Positions 36,296 to 44,357 of a DNA stretch of 64,000 nucleotides are shown here, piece after piece. Position numbers and translations under genes: made by a program. The DNA lies in the NCBI GenBank assembly GCA_963746155.1, contig CAVVAB010000012.1, positions 434,001-498,000 on the forward strand, read 5' to 3'. Each line of letters begins with the position of its first letter. Within the stretch, counting starts at the first letter, position 1. Under the pieces are notes generated by a model, which searched no databases, was not told the DNA's origin, and saw only the letters and a list, made by a program, of their open reading frames with translations. The DNA comes from AC-32 sp963746155. Lineage in GTDB: Bacteria; Actinomycetota; Thermoleophilia; Gaiellales; Gaiellaceae.

Positions 36296-37020
36296 TGCTT
36301 GAGCTCCTTCTGCTCCTCGCCGGAGCCGACCTCCTGCTTCATCGCCGCGAGCTCGTCCTCGACCTGCTTGTCCGAGGCGAGCGCGCTGAGCTGGCGGTCG
36401 AGCTCCGTGTTGTCGGAGGTGAAGTCCTCGAGCGCACCGGAGGCTGTCAGCTCGTCGATCGCTGACGCGCGCGCCTGCATCTGCTCGGTCTTGTCCTTCG
36501 CCCGCTGGATCGCGAGACCCGTGTCGGCCATCTCCTCGCCGATCCCGGTCGCGGCCTCGCCGATCTTGACCTGCGCCTCTGCGGCGGAGTACTGGGCCTT
36601 GATCGTCTCCTTCTGCGTCCGGAACGACTCGACCTTCGCCGAGAGCGCCTTCGAGCTGGCCTCGAGCTTCGCCTGCTGCTCCTCGAGCTGCTTCGTCTGC
36701 GTGTCGAGGTCTACGAGCTGCTGCTGAAGCCCGGACTTGCGCTCGAGCGCCTGGCGGGCGAGATCCTCCCGGCCGGCCGCAAGCGCCTGCCTGGCCTGCC
36801 CGTCGAGCTTGACGACGCTCTGCTGCAGCTGCGTCTCCTGCATCTGCAGCCGCTTCTTCGCCGTGACCACGTCGGCGATCCCGCGCTTGACGTTCTGGAG
36901 CAGCTCGAGCTGGCGCTCGTACGAGTAGTCCAGGGTCTCCGCAGGGTTCTCCGCGCGGTCGAGCAGCTTCGAGATCTTCGCCTTCACGATCGCCGAAGCT
37001 CGTGACATGAGACCGGCCAT
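36292..37020 (-). CDS. pspA: Phage-shock protein A / IM30-family membrane-stress protein
   Basis: 242 residues, mainly coiled coil. The N-terminal segment MSRASAIVKAKISKLLDRAENP is followed by the PspA-type LDYSYERQLELLQNVKRGI and long amphipathic helices rich in Gln, Lys and Glu. PspA/IM30 proteins form ESCRT-III-like oligomers on damaged membranes. The start at 37020 is 40 bp from the divergent MBL gene. Neighbours pspAA, pspAB and htpX complete the unit. Confidence 0.93.
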   Translation of the reverse strand: MAGLMSRASAIVKAKISKLLDRAENPAETLDYSYERQLELLQNVKRGIADVVTAKKRLQMQETQLQQSVVKLDGQARQALAAGREDLARQALERKSGLQQQLVDLDTQTKQLEEQQAKLEASSKALSAKVESFRTQKETIKAQYSAAEAQVKIGEAATGIGEEMADTGLAIQRAKDKTEQMQARASAIDELTASGALEDFTSDNTELDRQLSALASDKQVEDELAAMKQEVGSGEEQKELKQ

Positions 37021-37059
37021 CCGTCCTCCTCTCGGTGCGAACGTCTAGCCTAGCGGGCT

Positions 37060-37728
37060 GTGATCGTCGCGCGAAGCATGCACCCCGAGTGGCTCTCGAA
37101 CGCGTACATGATCGGAGACATGACCGGCGGCACGGGAGTGTTCGTCGACTCGGGCGCGCCGCTGCAGCCGCTCTTCGACGCTTCCGACCGCAACGGCCTC
37201 CGGGTCACGCACCTGCTGACGACCCACGCCGACCACGACCACATCGCCGGCGACGAGGAGGTCATGCAGCACTACGGCATCCCGGTCGTGAAGAAGGACC
37301 TCATCACGGGCGGCCTCGAGATCCGCGCGCTGCCGACTCCCGGCCACAAGGACGACCACCTCGCGTTCCTCATCAACGACGAGGTCTGCTTCACCGGCGA
37401 CGTCCTCTTCAAGGACGCGGTCGGCGGGGGAGACCTCGAGCAGATCCGCGACTCGGTGATGAACGTCCTGATGCACCTCCCGGACGACATCCGCGTCCTC
37501 CCCGGCCACACGGACGAGACGACGATCGGGCGCGAGCGCGAGGAGAACCCGTTCATCCGCGTCTGGAGCGGGGCCGAGCCCGAGGGCACCGAGCGCGTGC
37601 AGGTCGGCGGCGAGGACGCGACGCTGATCGTCTGGTCGCCCGACTACGACGGCAACGGCAAGGCCTGGGTCCGGTTCGGCGACGGGCGCGATGCGATCGT
37701 CGGCGGTTCGCGGGTCGAGCGAGGGTAG
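37060..37728 (+). CDS. Metallo-beta-lactamase-fold hydrolase (glyoxalase II-like)
   Basis: 222 residues. The metal motif is TTHADHDHIAG (HxHxDH), followed by the His in PTPGHKDDHLAF, the Asp in CFTGDVLF and the late His in VLPGHTDET. That is the full ligand set of a dinuclear MBL enzyme. A start at GTG 37060 is likely; the ATG at 37078 is an alternative. The substrate is unknown; thioester hydrolysis (GloB-like) or persulfide dioxygenase-type activity fits the length. The genes for a thioredoxin-fold protein and an O-methyltransferase follow immediately. Confidence 0.83.
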   Translation: MIVARSMHPEWLSNAYMIGDMTGGTGVFVDSGAPLQPLFDASDRNGLRVTHLLTTHADHDHIAGDEEVMQHYGIPVVKKDLITGGLEIRALPTPGHKDDHLAFLINDEVCFTGDVLFKDAVGGGDLEQIRDSVMNVLMHLPDDIRVLPGHTDETTIGREREENPFIRVWSGAEPEGTERVQVGGEDATLIVWSPDYDGNGKAWVRFGDGRDAIVGGSRVERG

Positions 37729-37736
37729 GGAGGACG

Positions 37737-38027
37737 ATGGCGATCAAGCTCCACCGCTGCACGCAGATGTGGGTCCAGTTCGGCGGTCATCCGTGCTGGC
37801 GGGTGCAGAGGGCGCTCGACGAGGCCGGTGTCCAGTACGAGGTCGTGAAGATGCCCTGGGGCCGCTGGAACCGCGACGAGACGAAGCGGATGACCGGCCA
37901 GAGCTCGTACCCGTGGATCGAGTTCGAGGACGGCTCGATCTACCGCGAGCAGTCGAAGGACATGGCCGAGCGGATCGGCGCGGGCAAGCTGGACGAGGCG
38001 CCACGCAAACAGCCGATCGGCTCGTGA
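37737..38027 (+). CDS. Thioredoxin-fold / GST N-terminal domain-like protein
   Basis: 96 residues, starting at the ATG at 37737 after GGAGGA. The pattern KLHRCTQMW...HPCWRVQRALDEAGVQYEVV, then the cis-Pro motif SSYPWIEFEDGSIYREQ, is the GST N-terminal/glutaredoxin fold. The single Cys in HPCWR is in the active-site helix. It overlaps the O-methyltransferase by 4 bp. A redox or glutathione-like role is plausible but unproven. Confidence 0.75.
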   Translation: MAIKLHRCTQMWVQFGGHPCWRVQRALDEAGVQYEVVKMPWGRWNRDETKRMTGQSSYPWIEFEDGSIYREQSKDMAERIGAGKLDEAPRKQPIGS

Positions 38028-38665
38028 TCGTGCCCGACGAGATCGAGCAATACGCAGAGGCCCATACGACGCCTCACTCCGAGCTGCTGGCGGAGCTCAC
38101 GGACGAGACGATGCGCAACCTCTCCTCGCCGCAGATGCTGGCGGGGACGATCGAGGGCCGCTTCCTCGAGCTCCTCGTCTACGCCCTCGGCGCGAAGCGC
38201 GTGCTCGAGCTCGGCACGTTCAGCGGCTACTCGGCCCTGTCGATGGCCGCCGGCCTCTCCGAGGGCGGCCACATCCACACCTGCGAGGCCAACGAGGAGC
38301 ACGCCGAGGTCGCGCGCCGCTACATCTCCCAGAGCCCGTACGCCGATCGGATCACCGTCCACACCGGGCCGGCCATGGAGACGATCGAGAAGCTCGAGGG
38401 CGAGTGGGACTTCGTCTTCATCGACGCGGACAAGCGCAACTACTCGAACTACTTCGAGTTCCTGCTGCCGCGCATGGCCGCGCGCGGGCTGATGGCGTTC
38501 GACAACACCCTCTGGAGCGGCGCGGTTCTCGAGGACGACAAGAACGAGTCGGACAACACGCGCGCGATCAAGGAGCTGAACGACCGCCTGGCCGGCGACC
38601 CGCGTGTGACGGCGGTGCTGCTGACCGTTCGCGACGGCGTCACGCTGGTCAAACGCAACGCGTAA
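38024..38665 (+). CDS. O-methyltransferase (caffeoyl-CoA/COMT-type)
   Basis: 213 residues, class I AdoMet-dependent. The SAM-binding motif I is VLELGTFSGYSALSMA, motif II is CEANEEHAEVARRYI, and the catalytic metal site is in WDFVFIDADKRNYSNYFE, followed by DNTLWSG. This is the cation-dependent OMT family acting on vicinal hydroxyls. The GTG at 38024 overlaps the previous stop. Confidence 0.9.
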   Translation: MIVPDEIEQYAEAHTTPHSELLAELTDETMRNLSSPQMLAGTIEGRFLELLVYALGAKRVLELGTFSGYSALSMAAGLSEGGHIHTCEANEEHAEVARRYISQSPYADRITVHTGPAMETIEKLEGEWDFVFIDADKRNYSNYFEFLLPRMAARGLMAFDNTLWSGAVLEDDKNESDNTRAIKELNDRLAGDPRVTAVLLTVRDGVTLVKRNA

Positions 38666-38688
38666 CGCGGCTACAATGTCCCGCCCGC

Positions 38689-38764
<76 letters not shown>

Positions 38765-38766
38765 TT

Positions 38767-38790
38767 AAAGGGCCTGCATTTGCGGGCCCT
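38767..38790 (+). terminator. Hairpin after tRNA-Ala
   Basis: AAAGGGCC and GGCCCTTT form an 8-bp stem around a short loop, followed by TGTCT. It probably terminates the tRNA transcript. Confidence 0.65.
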
Positions 38791-38869
38791 TTGTCTCTGC
38801 CCAGCGGATTGTCAGGCGATATGCTCGCCGCAGGTCGAGGCAGGCCACAGAGGTAAGGAGGCCGTAGCC

Positions 38870-40333
38870 ATGGCCACGCCAACAAGGATCGAGCACCCGA
38901 GCGTCGAGCAACGTCGAGGAACGGGCAAGGAGGCAAGGAAGCAGGTACCTCCGTCGGGCCACGCGGGTTGGAAGCCGGCCGCGGACCGCCCCGACCCGGT
39001 CGCGCTGCTCGAGGAGCAGGACGCGACGCGTGAGCCGGACCTGGTTCCGGTGCGCCACGGGCGGATGATGGTGTCGCCGTTCACCTTCTATCGGGGCGCG
39101 GCCAAGATCATGGCCGCTGACCTGAAGGACACACCCAGGGCCGGCCTGAACGTTCAGCTCTGCGGGGACGCTCATCTGTCGAACTTCGGTCTGTTCGCGT
39201 CGCCCGAGCGGACCCTGCTGTTCGACCTGAACGACTTCGACGAGACGCTGACAGGCCCGTTCGAGTACGACGTGAAGCGCATGTCCGCGAGCTTCACGAT
39301 CGCGGCGCGCAACAACGGCTTCAGCAAGGCAGAGGCGCACGAAGCGACGCTCGCCTCCGTCAACGCTTACCGGACGACGATGGCCGAGTTCGCGGAGATG
39401 ACCACGATGGACGTCTGGTATGCGCGCCTGACCGAGGAAGAGCTGCAGAAGGCGGTCAGCAGCTTTGCGCGGACCGAGGAGCTCGAGGCGCCGAAGAAGG
39501 CTGCAAAGAGGGAAGCAAAGGAGGCGAAGAAGCAAGAAAAGGGGGCGAAGAGGATCGCGGAGAAGGCACGCACGCGCGACAGCCTGCAGGCGCTCTCAAA
39601 GCTTGGCGAACTGGTGGACGGCCGCTACCGGATCGTCAGCCAGCCACCAATCATCGTCCCGGCGCGCGACGTGGACCCGGCGAGCTACGGTCTGACCGCC
39701 GACGAGTTGGAGCATGCCGTGCACGAGCAGTTCCGCGCCTACCGGGCCACCTTGCAGCCCGATCGGCGACACCTGCTCGAGCAGTTCGAGGTGATCGACG
39801 TCGCTCGCAAGGTCGTAGGCGTCGGCAGCGTCGGCACGCGAGCGTTCATCGTCTTGCTCCAGGGGCGGGATCAGCAGGACCCACTGTTCCTGCAGGTCAA
39901 GGAGGCGACGCTCTCGGTGCTCGAGGACCATCTGCCGAAGAGCCGCTACAAGCAGCCCGGCGAGCGCGTCGTGCAAGGGCAACGGATGATGCAGGCCGCG
40001 AGCGACATCTACCTGGGCTGGACGAAGCGCGCGGAGGCAAGCCGGTTCTTCTACTGGCGCCAGCTCCGTGACATGAAGGGCTCGGTAGACGTTGAAACGC
40101 TGAGGCCTAGGAGCCTTGCGTTCTACGCTCATCAGTGCGGATGGACCCTCGCTCGTGCGCACGCCCGATCGGGAGACCCGGTCGCGATCAGTAAGTACCT
40201 GGGCAAGGGCGACGGGTTCGACCAGTCCATCACCGACTTCTCCGGGCGCTATGCAGATCAGAACGAGCGGGACTTCAAGGCTTTCATCAAGGCGATCAAC
40301 TCCGGACGACTGACTGCGACCGAGGGCGTCTGA
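38870..40333 (+). CDS. DUF2252 family protein
   Basis: 487 residues, soluble. The start ATG at 38870 has AAGGAGG nine bases upstream. It contains the kinase-like landmarks of DUF2252: LCGDAHLSNFG (resembling an HxDxxxxN catalytic loop) and FDLNDFDETLTGPFEYDVKR (resembling DFG-type metal binding). A Lys/Ala-rich insertion (about 205-245) and GVGSVGTRAFIVLLQG are also present. DUF2252 is related to aminoglycoside phosphotransferase-like folds, but no substrate is known. A Lys-rich coiled segment in the middle is unusual. Confidence 0.85.
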   Translation: MATPTRIEHPSVEQRRGTGKEARKQVPPSGHAGWKPAADRPDPVALLEEQDATREPDLVPVRHGRMMVSPFTFYRGAAKIMAADLKDTPRAGLNVQLCGDAHLSNFGLFASPERTLLFDLNDFDETLTGPFEYDVKRMSASFTIAARNNGFSKAEAHEATLASVNAYRTTMAEFAEMTTMDVWYARLTEEELQKAVSSFARTEELEAPKKAAKREAKEAKKQEKGAKRIAEKARTRDSLQALSKLGELVDGRYRIVSQPPIIVPARDVDPASYGLTADELEHAVHEQFRAYRATLQPDRRHLLEQFEVIDVARKVVGVGSVGTRAFIVLLQGRDQQDPLFLQVKEATLSVLEDHLPKSRYKQPGERVVQGQRMMQAASDIYLGWTKRAEASRFFYWRQLRDMKGSVDVETLRPRSLAFYAHQCGWTLARAHARSGDPVAISKYLGKGDGFDQSITDFSGRYADQNERDFKAFIKAINSGRLTATEGV

Positions 40334-40342
40334 GGCTTCGTC

Positions 40343-41088
40343 TCACAGCCTCATCGTCTTCCGGAAGATCGCGGAGCCGAGGATGATGCCGGCGTCGCTC
40401 GGGATCGCCGGGTGAACGACGACGTGGTACGTGCCCGGCCGCAGGGTGAGATGCGCGGGGAGCAGGGCGCTCGGGCGCAGCGTCTTCGTCTCGTAGAGCG
40501 TCTTCGAACCGCGCTGGAGGTAGACCTCGTAGTAGGCGGCCGTCGGATAGCGGCGCCAGCTGACTGCACGCTGCGCTCTCGTTAGCGTCCGCGGCTTCGG
40601 GGCCGGCGGCGGCTTCGAAACGCGGGGCTTCGTGCCAGTCCCGGCCGGGGGTTTGTGCTGCCGCGTCTTCTTGGGCGTCGCCGCGCGCCGCGGCTGCGTG
40701 AGCTTTGGCTTCGTCGCAGGCTCGACGCGTGTGACGGCTGGCGGGCGGAGCGGCACGGATGGCGCCGCCTGCTTCACAGGCGTCGTGACGAAGGACGGTC
40801 CGCGCGACAGCGGGACGAAGGCGAGGGCCAGGATCCCGAGCCGCCGCGAGCACGACCACGCGAGGACGACCGATGCCGCGCTCGGCCGGCGACGCCTGGT
40901 CGGTGGGCGAGTGGGGCGCTCTAGGGCGGGCGCCGCAGCCGGCTCCGGGGCCCGCTCCCGCAGCTCGGCGAGTGCCGGCACCAGCCAGGGAGGATCGGGC
41001 AGCGCCGCCCGCGCGCGGCGCGCGAGCGCCTGATCCACGAGCACCAGCTCGGAGCTGATCGGCTCCTCGACGACCCCAGTCGATCCCA
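40343..41088 (-). CDS. Hypothetical single-pass membrane protein with beta-rich C-terminal domain
   Basis: About 245 residues. The GTG at 41088 follows AGGAGG closely; the ATG at 41188 is a longer alternative. The N-terminal part is cytoplasmic and Arg/Pro-rich, and a hydrophobic stretch (LGILALAFVPLS) is a likely membrane helix. After a Lys/Pro linker the C-terminal domain reads YYEVYLQRGSKTLYETKT and LRPGTYHVVVHPAI, an FN3/Ig-like beta sandwich. Frame drift near 40850 shortens the helix in the given sequence. It is convergent with the DUF2252 gene and divergent from the gene at 41180. Confidence 0.5.
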
Positions 41089-41179
41089 CGATCCTCCTGA
41101 CTTGGAGACCTTGGAGCGTAGCCCCTTCGGGGTCGGGCTTGCAGTTCCCCGACCGTGCCTGACACCGTTTCCTCTTGCG

Positions 41180-42049
41180 ATGAGCCACTCCGCAGGTGCG
41201 CTCGCCTCGGCCGAGGCGCAGGTCGCGTCAGTACGCGACGATCCGGCTGCGCGTCTGTCGCTGATGGCGCGGGTGTTCCGCGGCCCGACGGGCAGCGCAC
41301 CGCGACACCTTCCGTTCCGACGGGCGGCGCTGTCGTTCATGCGCTGGCAGGCGCGCCGCGGGGTGCTCAATCCGCTCGACGCCTCGCCGCCCGGCAGCGT
41401 GTGGTGGCGGGCGGTCAACGAGCGGCTGCTCCGAGACGGCTGCGAGACGGTCGCGCTCCTCGGCGGGTCGACCGGCGAGCCGTCGTCGCGGCCCGTGTGG
41501 CTCTGGCTGGAGTTCGGCGCGAGGCCGACGGGTCGCAACTGGTACCGGGCGCACAACGCCAGCATCGTGGCCGCGTACCTGGAGAACCGGAACCTCGCCG
41601 ACGCGGAGAGCGAACCCGAGCGCTTCTTCATGAACGTCGCTCTGGCGCGCGTGCTGTACGCGCACGCACTCGGCGCGGCGCCGCGCCTGGCGCTCGGGCG
41701 GTTCGCTCCGCTCGGCCGCCTGCCCGGCGACCCCCGACTCGGAATGGCCGGCGTCTTCCTCTCGCTGCGCCGCGTGCTGCCGGACCGCTATCCGCTCGCG
41801 CTCGACGTGGAGCGCTACATCGCCGACGAGCAGCGCCTCGGACGGATGCTCGACTACGCGGTGATCGTGCCGCGCCTGCAGCACCTGTACGAGTGGTCAG
41901 CCGAGGAGCTCGGCGAACCACGCCTGCTCGAGCTGGTGCGCGACGGAAGCCCGATCTACGCCTGGCCCTTCGAGGAGCGACACGTATGGCGCACGCCGAA
42001 CATGCCGTTCGCGGCCAGGGTGCTCGAACGCGTCACACGCCCTCGCTAA
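41180..42049 (+). CDS. Hypothetical protein
   Basis: 289 residues, starting at the ATG at 41180. It is soluble, with many Arg and Trp residues, and its codon usage matches neighbouring genes. A repeated hydrophobic/aromatic pattern is seen (RFFMNVALARVLYAHAL, GMAGVFLSLRRVLPDRYPL). I recognise no family or catalytic motif. The small-peptide leader begins 4 bp after its stop. Confidence 0.6.
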   Translation: MSHSAGALASAEAQVASVRDDPAARLSLMARVFRGPTGSAPRHLPFRRAALSFMRWQARRGVLNPLDASPPGSVWWRAVNERLLRDGCETVALLGGSTGEPSSRPVWLWLEFGARPTGRNWYRAHNASIVAAYLENRNLADAESEPERFFMNVALARVLYAHALGAAPRLALGRFAPLGRLPGDPRLGMAGVFLSLRRVLPDRYPLALDVERYIADEQRLGRMLDYAVIVPRLQHLYEWSAEELGEPRLLELVRDGSPIYAWPFEERHVWRTPNMPFAARVLERVTRPR

Positions 42050-42053
42050 CGCC

Positions 42054-42120
42054 GCGAAACCGTAGGGGTTTCTCCAATTTCCACCCGTCCCGGGCCGACG
42101 TACCGTCGAGGCATGTCGTA
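42054..42120 (+). promoter_or_regulatory. Conserved leader, copy 2
   Basis: Begins CGAAACCGTAGGGG and ends GTACCGTCGAGGCATGTC. Its first 29 bases are identical to the leader of the paralogous peptide at 21574-21640, and its last 24 differ by one base. It carries the GAAACC-N5-GGTTTC palindrome. It directly precedes the peptide gene at 42149. Confidence 0.65.
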
Positions 42121-42148
42121 CAAGCCACAGACGGAAGGAGAGGAAGCG

Positions 42149-42364
42149 ATGAACAGGCGCATCCTCAAGGGCACGGTCGTTGCGCTCGCGCTCTTCGCTC
42201 TCGTTCCGGCCACGAACGCGGCCGCGAAGGGCGATCCAGGGCACCGGGCGAAGGCGACGCTCCACGCCAAGGCGCTGGGCAAGCAGTACCGGCTCCGCCT
42301 CCAGTACGGGAACGGCAACCCCGAGATCCCGATCAACCGCCCGGCCTTCGGATGGCGGCCGTGA
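42149..42364 (+). CDS. Small secreted peptide, copy 2 (paralogue of 21310)
   Basis: A 71-residue protein. The Arg-rich N-terminus (MNRRILKG) is followed by a hydrophobic core (TVVALALFALVPA), a cleavage-like NAAAKG and a mature part ending LRLQYGNGNP then EIPINRPAFGWRP. The copy at 21310 has the same plan and end. The ATG at 42149 follows GGAGAGGAAG; the earlier in-frame ATG at 42113 lies in the leader. A perfect 16-bp hairpin follows. No known RiPP or bacteriocin family was recognised. Confidence 0.7.
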   Translation: MNRRILKGTVVALALFALVPATNAAAKGDPGHRAKATLHAKALGKQYRLRLQYGNGNPEIPINRPAFGWRP

Positions 42365-42380
42365 GCACAGGCGGTTCACG

Positions 42381-42566
42381 GTGGCGGTCTGGCAGGCCAC
42401 GCCGCCCCGACTCGCGAAGAAGCCACGCCCGGCGGCTTCTTCGCGAGTCCGCCAGGTCGGACAGCTCGAGTCTCTCGCGCTGGCTCTGAGCGCGGCCACC
42501 GGGTGGACATGGCCATGGGTAGTCGACACTCGTCCTCCCGGCGGCTCGTCGACCTCGGCCTTCTAG
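42381..42566 (+). CDS. Small ORF with GWTWPW end, second copy (tentative)
   Basis: A frame open from GTG 42381 to 42566 that ends in LESLALALSAATGW then TWPWVV. It matches the C-terminus of the small ORF at 29617. It overlaps the hairpin at 42409, so it may be translated only from an internal start, or be a remnant. The nucleotide differences between the two copies are mostly at third positions. It overlaps the hydrolase 3' end by 4 bp. Confidence 0.35.
   Translation: MAVWQATPPRLAKKPRPAASSRVRQVGQLESLALALSAATGWTWPWVVDTRPPGGSSTSAF
42409..42449 (+). terminator. Hairpin after small secreted peptide copy 2
   Basis: A perfect 16-bp stem (arms begin GACTCGCGAAGAAGCC) with a 9-nt loop. There is no T-run. 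The arm core GAAGAAGCC/GGCTTCTTC is shared with the hairpin at 21262 behind the other copy. Confidence 0.65.
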
Positions 42567-43204
42567 CTCGCACCACTCAGAAGGGCCCGGAACCTGGGCC
42601 AGTCGCTGAGCATCCACATGTGGCCCGCGCCCTCGATCTCCTCACAGCCGCAGCCGAGCGTGGCGGCGACGGTCCGGCAGACCGCCGGCGTGGTGAGCGT
42701 GTCGGAGGTGCAGGCAACGACCTGGGCGGGGATGCCGGCTACGGCGACTCGAGTCATCTCGTCGCGGAGATCGAGGTCGTGGGCTTCACGCGAGAGTCGA
42801 TACGTCGCCGCGGGGTGCCTGATCGTCTCGCGGACAACGGCGCCAACCTCCCGCGCCGGATAGAGGCCCTGGACGACCTGCTTGACCAGCAGCCAGAAGC
42901 TCGACCGCATCGGCTTCGAGAGCGGCAACCCGGCGGGCGAGAACAGGATCAGCCTCTCCACGAGATCCGGCCGGTCGGCTGCTGCGGCGATCGCCAGGGC
43001 GGCGCCCAGCGAGTGCCCCGCGAGCGTGACGGGCTGACCGTGGCGCAGCAGCCCCGCGAGGAGCCAATCGCGTAGGGCGTCGAACTGTCCCCCGGTCATG
43101 CCGAGCGACGGTGGTTCGAGCGCAGACCAGCCTTCCGGTAGCCCGGGCGCATAGAGGCTGCCACGGGCGGCCAATCCCGGCAGGAAGAGTCGCGGCTCCG
43201 ACAC
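42563..43204 (-). CDS. Alpha/beta-fold hydrolase
   Basis: 213 residues, soluble. The nucleophile elbow is LAGHSLGAALA (GxSxG), a candidate Asp lies in VVACTSDTLTTP, and the His is in IEGAGHMWMLSDWP near the C-terminus. A cap region (KPMRSSFWLLVKQVVQGLYP) lies between. Esterase, lipase or hydrolase activity is likely; the substrate is unknown. The helix PPSLGMTGGQFDALRDWL is ordinary for the fold. Confidence 0.85.
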   Translation of the reverse strand: MSEPRLFLPGLAARGSLYAPGLPEGWSALEPPSLGMTGGQFDALRDWLLAGLLRHGQPVTLAGHSLGAALAIAAAADRPDLVERLILFSPAGLPLSKPMRSSFWLLVKQVVQGLYPAREVGAVVRETIRHPAATYRLSREAHDLDLRDEMTRVAVAGIPAQVVACTSDTLTTPAVCRTVAATLGCGCEEIEGAGHMWMLSDWPRFRALLSGAS

Positions 43205-43226
43205 GACCGAAGCCTGCCAGCAGATA

Positions 43227-43252
43227 AGGAGAGGGCCTTGCGGCCCTCTCCT
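43227..43252 (-). terminator. Orphan hairpin upstream of the hydrolase
   Basis: A perfect 11-bp stem (AGGAGAGGGCC) with the loop TTGC. It is not downstream of any established gene. On the minus strand it would end a transcript from the tentative ORF at 43289. Confidence 0.5.
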
Positions 43253-43288
43253 CGTGCCCAGGGGTGGGGCAGACGGTGCGCCCTTCGC

Positions 43289-43495
43289 CTAGCGCCTCGC
43301 GCGGGGCGAAAGGACGCGCGGTGTTGCCCAACCCCGCCGCATGGAGGCACTCTTCGCGGCCGCGCCGCCCAGGCACGACGGGTTGATCGTGACGATGTAG
43401 GCCTGGGGCGCTTCGCCCGTCTCGGTTGCGTCGAGCGCGGTGGTCTCGCCGTAGTTTCGCGCAACCGCCTCAACGTCGCGATCTCGCGAGCTCAT
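43289..43495 (-). CDS. Tentative small ORF ahead of the orphan hairpin
   Basis: 68 codons from the ATG at 43495 with high third-position GC. The start overlaps, antisense, the helicase remnant at 43451-43602. The sequence contains EAPQAYIVTINPSCLGGAA. No family is recognised. The hairpin 37 bp after its stop is the main support for its being transcribed. It could be chance. Confidence 0.25.
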   Translation of the reverse strand: MSSRDRDVEAVARNYGETTALDATETGEAPQAYIVTINPSCLGGAAAKSASMRRGWATPRVLSPRARR

Positions 43496-43602
43496 GCCTT
43501 GCGTACCTGGTCTGCTCACCGCGTCTGCTGGACGCGAATTGCAAGACACCCGAGCAGATGCGGCTAGCGAACGCCCTGTGCCGTCTCGCCGAGGTCGCGT
43601 AG
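43451..43602 (+). pseudogene. C-terminal remnant of a superfamily I helicase (RecB-nuclease/AAA_12 type)
   Basis: Translation gives VVSRNRLNVAISRA and, after restoring one missing base near 43493, CLAYLVCSPRLLDANC then KTPEQMRLANALCRL ending in AEVA before a stop. The SRNRLNVAISRA block followed by a short C-terminus is the last conserved motif of UvrD-like/AAA_12 helicases. Nothing upstream continues the protein, so only about 50 of many hundred residues remain. This is a scar of a deleted gene. Confidence 0.65.
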
Positions 43603-43674
43603 CTTCTCTTGCATCCGGTTGCCGTCGCGTTCATACTGGATGAATACACGATGTAAGACACGTTGTATTCGGAC

Positions 43675-44031
43675 ATGCCTGTTGCTGAGAGGACATACAC
43701 GTTCCGCGCTTCCAAGGATCTCGGGCCCCGTGCCAGGGAAGCCCTGGCGACCGTTGGGTCGCTCCTCGACGAGGCGAGCGACGGCGAGCTCGAAGAGGCG
43801 ATGTCGGTCTTCTGGATGACGGTTCTCCGTCGTGTCCGTGAGCTGGAGCGACCCGATAACCAGTCCGCACTCTTCAGGACGACACTCGAGGCATTCGTGG
43901 AAGCGGCCGAGAAGCTTGCTCGGGACCGCGAGTACGTGGCCGAGTATCAGAAGTGGGCCGCCGAGGATGCCGAGGGTCCCGCCTTTCGGGCGGCTGCGCG
44001 TAAGGCCGTGGCGAGCCGCTGGGCTGAGTGA
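43675..44031 (+). CDS. Putative antitoxin of the PemK-like toxin
   Basis: 118 residues, start ATG 43675 (an earlier ATG at 43663 is possible). The N-terminus reads PVAERTYTFRASKDLGPRAREAL, a short DNA-binding-like start, followed by acidic helices (ELEEAMSVFWMTVLRRVREL). No family is recognised with certainty. Its stop overlaps the toxin start (GTGA), the usual arrangement for antitoxin-toxin pairs, and that arrangement is the main ground for the call. Confidence 0.65.
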   Translation: MPVAERTYTFRASKDLGPRAREALATVGSLLDEASDGELEEAMSVFWMTVLRRVRELERPDNQSALFRTTLEAFVEAAEKLARDREYVAEYQKWAAEDAEGPAFRAAARKAVASRWAE

Positions 44032-44354
44032 GCTTCTCCCGCGGGGCGGTGTGGTTCGTCGAGTGGCCGGAGATCGGCGACAAACCGGCGCTCATCGTCT
44101 CGTGGCAACCGATCCAGCAGGCGCTCGAGAGTGCGATCGTCGCTCGGATCACGTCCGTCGAGAAGCAGCGCTCCTTGCCGACCGCTGTTCAGCTTCGAGC
44201 CGGCGAGGCAGGGCTTGATCAAGGGGGGTACGTGCTGTGTCACGATCTGGTCACCCTCGACCGTGAGGTCTTCAGGCGTCACGTGGGGAGATTGTCTCCG
44301 GCGAAGCTCTCGAAGTCGAAGAGGCTCTGCGCCGTGCGCTCGACGTCTGACTGA
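44028..44354 (+). CDS. PemK/MazF-family toxin (frame break near the end)
   Basis: About 108 residues, an endoribonuclease-type toxin fold. Motifs are RGAVWFVEWPEIGDKPALIVS, IVARITSVEK, LPTAVQL and YVLCHDLVTLDREVFRRHVG. This is a clear PemK/MazF pattern, with the Arg in RITS at the usual active-site place. In the given frame it stops at 44352-44354. Restoring one missing base near 44315 gives a more natural end (LSEVEEALRRALDV) stopping at 44350. It is translationally coupled to the antitoxin. Confidence 0.8.
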   Translation: MSFSRGAVWFVEWPEIGDKPALIVSWQPIQQALESAIVARITSVEKQRSLPTAVQLRAGEAGLDQGGYVLCHDLVTLDREVFRRHVGRLSPAKLSKSKRLCAVRSTSD

Positions 44355-44357
44355 TCG

